DNA from: MGBC124762 sp048201935
Lineage (GTDB): Bacteria > Bacillota > Clostridia > Oscillospirales > Oscillospiraceae
Reading direction: 5' to 3'
NCBI GenBank assembly: GCA_048201935.1
Contig: DBFBGR010000011.1
Span: 124,001 to 188,000, forward strand
Length of the DNA stretch: 64,000 nucleotides
In this document: positions 59,319-64,000 of the stretch, piece after piece
How the letters are laid out: every line of letters starts with the position of its first letter
Position numbering within the stretch: the stretch's first letter is position 1
The notes under the pieces: generated by a model
The model's database searches: none
The model's input: the letters and a program-made list of their open reading frames with translations, nothing else
Told to the model about the DNA's origin: nothing
Translations under genes and position numbers: made by a program

Positions 59319-60305
59319 TATCCAGCCGCTGGCCGCCACCATGTCCCCGTCGTAAAACACCGCCAGTTGGCCTGGCGTGGGAGCCCGGACGGGCTCCTCG
59401 GCCTGAAAGACCCCGCTGTCGCCCGTCCAGACCAGCGTTCCCGGCGTTTCTGTCCGGGAGTGGCGGAACCGGGCGGTGAGCCGCCGGGGAAGCTCGTCCT
59501 GGTGGAATTGCAGGTTCTCTACGGGGATCTCGTCTCGCTCCAGGTCGGCACCGTCGGACAGCACCACCTGGTTTTTGTCAGGCAAAATGGCGGAAACGTA
59601 GTATTTGTGGGGCCCGGACACCCCCAGGCCGCTGCCCTGGCCCAGGGTGTAGCGGTGGATGCCCCGGTGGCGGCCCAGAACGTGGCCCTCTTTGTCCACA
59701 AAGTCCCCCTCGGGACAGGCAAAGCCCCGGTCCTCCAGCCACTTGGCGTAGTCGTTGTCCGGGATAAAGCAGATCTCCATGCTGTCGGGCCGCCCGGCGG
59801 CGGCCAGGCCTAGCTCCTGGGCCAGGGCCCGGACCTGGGCCTTTTCGTACCCGCCCAGGGGAAACAGGCATCGCTCTAGCTGCGTTGGAGCCAGCCGGGC
59901 CAGGAGATAGGACTGGTCGTTGGCGGCCTTGCCCTTGCAGAGCCGCCCATTCGCTGCCTGGGCGTAGTGCCCGGTGGCAACAAACCTTGCGCCTAGCACA
60001 TCTGCCTGCCGTAACAGCACGTGAAATTTTACCGCCGGATTGCATAGGGCGCAGGGGCTGGGGGTCCTGCCCGCAAGATAGGCCTCGGCGAAGGGCCTAC
60101 ACACCTGCTCGTCCAGGGCGGGACGGATATCGACCACATCCAGTGTGAGCCCCAACTGCTCCGCCGCCTGGCGGGCGGGCCCAGGATCGCCCACGCCGTT
60201 ATCAAGGTAGACGCAGGAGACCTGGAAGCCCTGCCGGGTCAGCAAAGTCGCCGCCACAGCGGAGTCCACCCCGCCGCTGAGGCCCAAGACTACCTTATTT
60301 TCCAT
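59313..60305 (-). CDS. mnmA: tRNA-specific 2-thiouridylase
   Basis: A 330-residue enzyme that thiolates U34 in tRNAs for Lys, Glu and Gln. The PP-loop is LSGGVDSAVA; the catalytic cysteines lie in SPCALCNPAVKF and MEICFIPD. It is somewhat shorter than the 360-380 residues usual for MnmA, through small loop losses, but the ends are present. It overlaps the end of mnmG by 11 bases; both modify the same wobble uridine, so the pairing is functional. Confidence 0.94.
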   Translation of the reverse strand: MENKVVLGLSGGVDSAVAATLLTRQGFQVSCVYLDNGVGDPGPARQAAEQLGLTLDVVDIRPALDEQVCRPFAEAYLAGRTPSPCALCNPAVKFHVLLRQADVLGARFVATGHYAQAANGRLCKGKAANDQSYLLARLAPTQLERCLFPLGGYEKAQVRALAQELGLAAAGRPDSMEICFIPDNDYAKWLEDRGFACPEGDFVDKEGHVLGRHRGIHRYTLGQGSGLGVSGPHKYYVSAILPDKNQVVLSDGADLERDEIPVENLQFHQDELPRRLTARFRHSRTETPGTLVWTGDSGVFQAEEPVRAPTPGQLAVFYDGDMVAASGWIK

Positions 60306-62109
60306 GGCGTTTCTCCAAGTAGAACATGAGGGCGGTCAGGTCGGCGGGCGACACGCCGCTGATGCGCCCGGCCTGGCCCAGATTGGCGGGCCGGACGGCC
60401 TTCAGCTTCTGCCGGGCCTCCAGGCGAAGGCCGTCGATGTGGTCGTAGTCCATGTCCCCGGGCAGGGGCCGGTCCTCCATGCGCCTCAGCTCCGCGATCT
60501 GCCGCTCTTGCCGGGCGATGTAGCCGGCGTACTTCACCTGGATCTCCACCTGCCGGGCCACTTCCGGGTCCAGCTCAGGCCGGGCGGGGTCCAGCGCGGC
60601 CAGACCGGCGTAGGTGGTCTCGGGCCGGCGCAGGAGCTGGGCCAGGCGCTCTCCACCGGGCGCGCCGGTGCGCTCCAAACGGGCAATTTCCCCGTCCACG
60701 GCGGCGTATTTGGCCTCCACCGCCGCCAAGCGGGCATCATCCACCAGCCCCACGGCGTGGCCGATGGCCGTCAGCCGCCGGTCGGCGTTGTCCTGGCGGC
60801 ACCTGAGACGGTACTCGGTCCGGGAGGTCATCATCCGGTAGGGCTCGTTGGTGCCCCGGGTGACCAGGTCGTCGATGAGCACGCCCATATAGCCGTCCCA
60901 GCGGCGCAGGACCAGCGGTTCCCGGCCCAGCAGCTTCATGGCGGCGTTGATCCCCGCCACTAAGCCCTGGGCGGCGGCCTCCTCATAGCCCGAGGAGCCG
61001 TTGAACTGCCCCGCGCCGTAGAGACCGGGCACCGCCTTGCACTCCAAGGTGGGCAGCAGGGCGGTGGGGTCCACGCAGTCATACTCGATGGCGTAGGCCC
61101 GCCGGGTCATTTTGGCCTTTTCCAGGCCGGGGATGGTGGCCAGCATTTCAAGCTGTACGTCCTCGGGCAGAGAGGAGCTGAGCCCCTGGACGTAGAGTTC
61201 CCCGGTGTCCAGGCCCATGGGCTCGATAAAGAGCTGATGGCGGGGCTTGTCGGCAAAGCGGACCACCTTATCCTCGATGGAGGGGCAATACCGGGGCCCC
61301 ACTCCCTCGATGACCCCGGAAAAGAGGGGCGAGCGGTGCAGATTCTGTCGAATGATGTCGTGGGTAGCCTGATTTGTATAGGTCAGCCAGCACACCGCCC
61401 GGTTTTCCGGGGCCTGGGGCCCGGAGAAGCCCGGAGCGTCGGCATCGCCCTCTTGGAGCTCCATTTCGGAAAAGTCCACGGTCTTCGCGTCGATGCGGGG
61501 CGGGGTGCCCGTCTTGAACCGCCGCAGGGGCAGGCCCAGCGCCGCCAACGAGGCGGTGAGGGCGGTGGCGGCCTGGAGGCCGTCGGGCCCGGAGTTCCGG
61601 ACCACCTCCCCGGTGATGGTCCGCCCGCCCAAAAAGGTCCCGGTGGCCACCACGCAGGCCCGGACCGGATGGACCGCCCCAGTATCGGTGACCACGGCGC
61701 TCACGCCTGCCCGATCGCGTCGAATTTCCACAATTTCGGCTTGTTTTAGCGTCAAATTTGCCTGATTTTCCAAAACGGACTTCATATAGGAGCGGTATTT
61801 CTGCCGGTCGGCCTGAGCCCGCAGGGACCACACCGCCGGACCCTTGCCCCGGCCCAGGAGCCGGGACTGGATGCAGCACGCGTCGGCGGCCCGGCCCATC
61901 TCCCCCCCCATAGCGTCGATCTCGGCCACCAACTGGCCCTTGCCCGCGCCGCCGATGGCGGGATTGCAGGGCATATTGCCCACGCTGTCCAGATTCACGC
62001 AAAAACAGACCGTGGAAAGCCCCAGCCGGGCCGCCGCCAACGCCGCCTCGCATCCGGCGTGGCCCGCGCCGATGACGGCCACGTCGAAGCGCTGTGCCTG
62101 ATACTCCAC
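60295..62109 (-). CDS. mnmG: tRNA uridine-5-carboxymethylaminomethyl modification enzyme (GidA)
   Basis: A 604-residue FAD enzyme that with MnmE forms cmnm5U34 in tRNA. The FAD-binding motif GAGHAGCEAALAAARLG, NPAIGGAGKGQL, TGTFLGGRTITG and GLYGAGQFNGSSGYEEAAAQG are diagnostic. The start is GTG 62109, with AAAGGAGG nine bases upstream. A promoter lies at 62145-62173 on the same strand. The usual neighbours (mnmE, rsmG) are not in the window. Confidence 0.95.
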   Translation of the reverse strand: MEYQAQRFDVAVIGAGHAGCEAALAAARLGLSTVCFCVNLDSVGNMPCNPAIGGAGKGQLVAEIDAMGGEMGRAADACCIQSRLLGRGKGPAVWSLRAQADRQKYRSYMKSVLENQANLTLKQAEIVEIRRDRAGVSAVVTDTGAVHPVRACVVATGTFLGGRTITGEVVRNSGPDGLQAATALTASLAALGLPLRRFKTGTPPRIDAKTVDFSEMELQEGDADAPGFSGPQAPENRAVCWLTYTNQATHDIIRQNLHRSPLFSGVIEGVGPRYCPSIEDKVVRFADKPRHQLFIEPMGLDTGELYVQGLSSSLPEDVQLEMLATIPGLEKAKMTRRAYAIEYDCVDPTALLPTLECKAVPGLYGAGQFNGSSGYEEAAAQGLVAGINAAMKLLGREPLVLRRWDGYMGVLIDDLVTRGTNEPYRMMTSRTEYRLRCRQDNADRRLTAIGHAVGLVDDARLAAVEAKYAAVDGEIARLERTGAPGGERLAQLLRRPETTYAGLAALDPARPELDPEVARQVEIQVKYAGYIARQERQIAELRRMEDRPLPGDMDYDHIDGLRLEARQKLKAVRPANLGQAGRISGVSPADLTALMFYLEKRHGK

Positions 62110-62144
62110 CGGACCACGCCTCCTTTATATATAATGATAGGGAT

Positions 62145-62173
62145 ATTCTAGCCCAACCGGAGCCGCCGGTCAA
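62145..62173 (-). promoter_or_regulatory. Promoter of mnmG-mnmA
   Basis: Minus strand TTGACC (62173-62168), a 17-bp spacer and TAGAAT (62150-62145). Confidence 0.75.
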
Positions 62174-62228
62174 GAAATTTCAAAATTTACCCGAATATTT
62201 CACTTATGTTACACTTGACGAAAACCTA

Positions 62229-62257
62229 TTGACCTTTTTCGAGGGATGGTTTATCAT
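62229..62257 (+). promoter_or_regulatory. Promoter of the S-layer protein gene
   Basis: TTGACC at 62229-62234, a 17-bp spacer and TATCAT at 62252-62257; the leader to the ATG is about 55 bases. Confidence 0.75.
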
Positions 62258-62318
62258 AGCCAACGTAAGGCAAGGGGACCTTGTCCCCAAGTCAAAAATT
62301 TGAAGGAGGAATCTTCAC

Positions 62319-64000
62319 ATGAAAAACCTGAAGAAGGTCCTGGCTCTGGGTCTGGCCCTGATCATGCTCATGGGCATGTTCAGCGTCGTCTCCGCCGCCG
62401 AGGACAAGATGACTGCCTCCGATCTGACCGACTGGAAGGACGTCCAGCACAAGGACGCCGTCTCCCTGATGGTCGATCTGGGCATCATCAACGGCATCCC
62501 TGGTGATAACGGCACCGTGAGCTATCAGCCCACCGCCAACATCACCCGCGCCGAGTGGGCCAAGATGGTCTACTATGCCGCCACCGGCACCGACAACGCC
62601 GACGCTTACCTCAACAGCATCGGCTCCGGTCTGGGCGACATCTCCGGCAACTGGGCCGAGGCGTACATCAACTACCTGTATGCCAACCAGCTCATCTCCG
62701 GCGACAACATGGGCAACTACAACCCCACCAACAACGTCACCGTGGCTGAGGCCTGCAAGATGCTGCTGACCACCCTGGGTTATGACGCCGTTGACCGTCA
62801 GTATCAGGGCACCACCGCCTGGGCTGGCAACGTCATCAAGGACGCCAACCGCAACGGCCTGCTGGCCAACGTGGACAAGAGCATGACCGCTCTGACCCCC
62901 CTGACCCGCGACAACGCCGCTGAGATCGTCCTGAACGCTCTCAACGCCAACATGGTCACCGTCGAGAACGGCCGTGACAACGGCGAGCACTTCGTGGTCA
63001 AGTATGAGTACGCTCAGACTCTGGGCTTCGACGTGTTCGACCTGGTGAAGGTCACCGCCACCGTCTCCCGCGTGAATCCCGACGGCTATGCCGAGTTCGA
63101 TCCCAAGATCGTTGCTCCCGAGGATTCCAACGGTAACGTCTGGCAGGTCGCCTCTTCCATCAACGGCAAGGTCAAGGCCACCAGCGACATGGTCGGCGAG
63201 AACGTGAACGTCTACGTCCGCGCTGCCGGCTTCAAGTGGTCCAAGGACACCGGCGACATCTCCAGCCTGGGTAACTTCCAGAGCGTCATTTCCAGCGCTG
63301 TGGCCAAGGCTGACTCCACCCCCGTCAAGACCATCAACACCGGCATCGTCTGGAAGAACCTGACCAGCCGCAGCTCCAGCGACTTCGTGGCCAACGCCTT
63401 CGCGAAGGACTGCAAGTTCTACCTCAACGGCGAGGACAAGACCCCCGCTGGCGGTCTGAGCGTTGACAGTGACGGCAAGGTCACCGGCAACTATCCCACC
63501 GAGGTGACCTCCGCTGCTGCCCGTCGCGGCACCGTGGTGGACTTCTTCACCAACGAGGACGGCGATATCTCCACCGTCAAGGCTTACCTCTATGAGTTCG
63601 CTCAGGTGACCGGCGGCGACGCCACCACCAAGACCCTCTCCGACGGCACCGTCCAGGTCCGCGTTCCCGGCGTCGTGCCCGGTTGGGTCGACTCCGACAA
63701 GATCACCGGCTGGCAGGGTCTGAAGGAGGACGACATCGTCCTGTTCTATGAGACCAAGCTGGGCGAGGGCACTCAGGCCAAGGCCTACACCATCGTGGCT
63801 CCCGAGAAGGTCACCGGCAAGGTCAGCACCTTCTACTCCGGCGGCCAGATCGTGGTCGGCGGCACCCGCTACAACGGCTCTGAGCAGGCCGGCGCCGGCC
63901 AGATCGGCGACGTGACCTGCAGCCAGGTCGTGGACTCCACCAACAACAACAACCTGGCCGGCGAGTTCGGCAACTGGCTGAACCGTGGCTACGACCTGGA
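62319..64000 (+). CDS. S-layer protein with N-terminal SLH motifs (3' end outside window)
   Basis: The first 560 codons of a secreted surface protein, still open at the window end. A signal peptide (residues 1-26, ending VVSAA) is followed by three SLH motifs at about 35-210: WKDVQHKDAVSLMVDLGIIN, TRAEWAKMVYYAA, GNWAEAYINYLYANQLISG and the third around NVIKDANRNGLLANV. The rest is beta-rich sequence without catalytic motifs, as expected for an S-layer or major wall protein. AAGGAGGA precedes the ATG. The coding sequence is highly regular in codon use (GGC, GAC, AAG, CTG), typical of a strongly expressed gene. Such a protein would form the layer in which the SLH pectinases sit. Confidence 0.88.
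   Translation, partial: MKNLKKVLALGLALIMLMGMFSVVSAAEDKMTASDLTDWKDVQHKDAVSLMVDLGIINGIPGDNGTVSYQPTANITRAEWAKMVYYAATGTDNADAYLNSIGSGLGDISGNWAEAYINYLYANQLISGDNMGNYNPTNNVTVAEACKMLLTTLGYDAVDRQYQGTTAWAGNVIKDANRNGLLANVDKSMTALTPLTRDNAAEIVLNALNANMVTVENGRDNGEHFVVKYEYAQTLGFDVFDLVKVTATVSRVNPDGYAEFDPKIVAPEDSNGNVWQVASSINGKVKATSDMVGENVNVYVRAAGFKWSKDTGDISSLGNFQSVISSAVAKADSTPVKTINTGIVWKNLTSRSSSDFVANAFAKDCKFYLNGEDKTPAGGLSVDSDGKVTGNYPTEVTSAAARRGTVVDFFTNEDGDISTVKAYLYEFAQVTGGDATTKTLSDGTVQVRVPGVVPGWVDSDKITGWQGLKEDDIVLFYETKLGEGTQAKAYTIVAPEKVTGKVSTFYSGGQIVVGGTRYNGSEQAGAGQIGDVTCSQVVDSTNNNNLAGEFGNWLNRGYDL

Overview
The window (about 63% G+C by eye) looks like the chromosome of a spore-forming Clostridia member. Sporulation and germination genes (spoIIID, cwlJ-gerQ), SLH- and LysM-anchored surface enzymes, MsmX-type sugar ABC systems, AAAGGAGG ribosome-binding sites and sigma-A promoters with 17-bp spacers all point that way. 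An Oscillospiraceae gut commensal of the Flavonifractor/Pseudoflavonifractor/Lawsonibacter type is my best guess; the genus is inference.

Layout. (1) 1-9.8 kb is a mixed housekeeping block: the end of feoB, nagB, asnS with a surface-protein gene behind it, spoIIID, an M23/LysM peptidase, a three-gene polar amino-acid ABC transporter and the cwlJ-gerQ spore pair. (2) 9.9-13.9 kb holds a DEDDh exonuclease, a secreted Cthe_2159-like beta-helix protein and a divergent ClC protein. (3) 14-31.3 kb carries three giant secreted pectin enzymes, each with its own promoter: a PL9 lyase with a C-terminal LysM, a pectin methylesterase with three SLH motifs and a PL9 lyase with three SLH motifs. (4) 31.5-35.1 kb has a barnase-like lipoprotein, an orphan TRAP binding protein, an esterase and a cytoplasmic pectin methylesterase. 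(5) 35.4-44.9 kb is one long transporter operon: a 6-TM protein, LplB/LplC-type permeases, a 717-residue binding lipoprotein, and then twice the pattern 4-TM protein, 4-TM protein, MsmX-type ATPase. (6) 45-57.9 kb is the catabolic block: a TIM-barrel isomerase and an AraC regulator, then kduI, GH28, GH105, kduD, uxaB, uxaA, a MATE transporter, a KDPG aldolase with a VOC-like tail, and kdgK. (7) 58-64 kb returns to housekeeping: a membrane-anchored XRE regulator, tRNA-Gly(GCC), mnmA, mnmG and the start of an S-layer protein.

Together, regions 2-6 read as a Gram-positive pectin-utilisation locus of about 47 kb. Surface lyases and a methylesterase cut pectin at the wall, the ABC system imports oligogalacturonides, and cytoplasmic GH28, GH105, methylesterase and esterase finish depolymerisation. 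Unsaturated uronate is taken through KduI and KduD, and galacturonate through UxaB and UxaA, to 2-keto-3-deoxygluconate; KdgK and the aldolase then give pyruvate and glyceraldehyde-3-phosphate. Uronate isomerase (UxaC), needed for the saturated branch, is not in the window.

The items most worth following up are a 137-nt repeat present twice with compensatory base changes (34144-34280 and 57899-58035), the doubled 4TM-4TM-MsmX module, the unassigned repeat domains in the giant pectinases, the KDPG aldolase-VOC fusion, and the paired palindromes upstream of the transporter and kduI operons.
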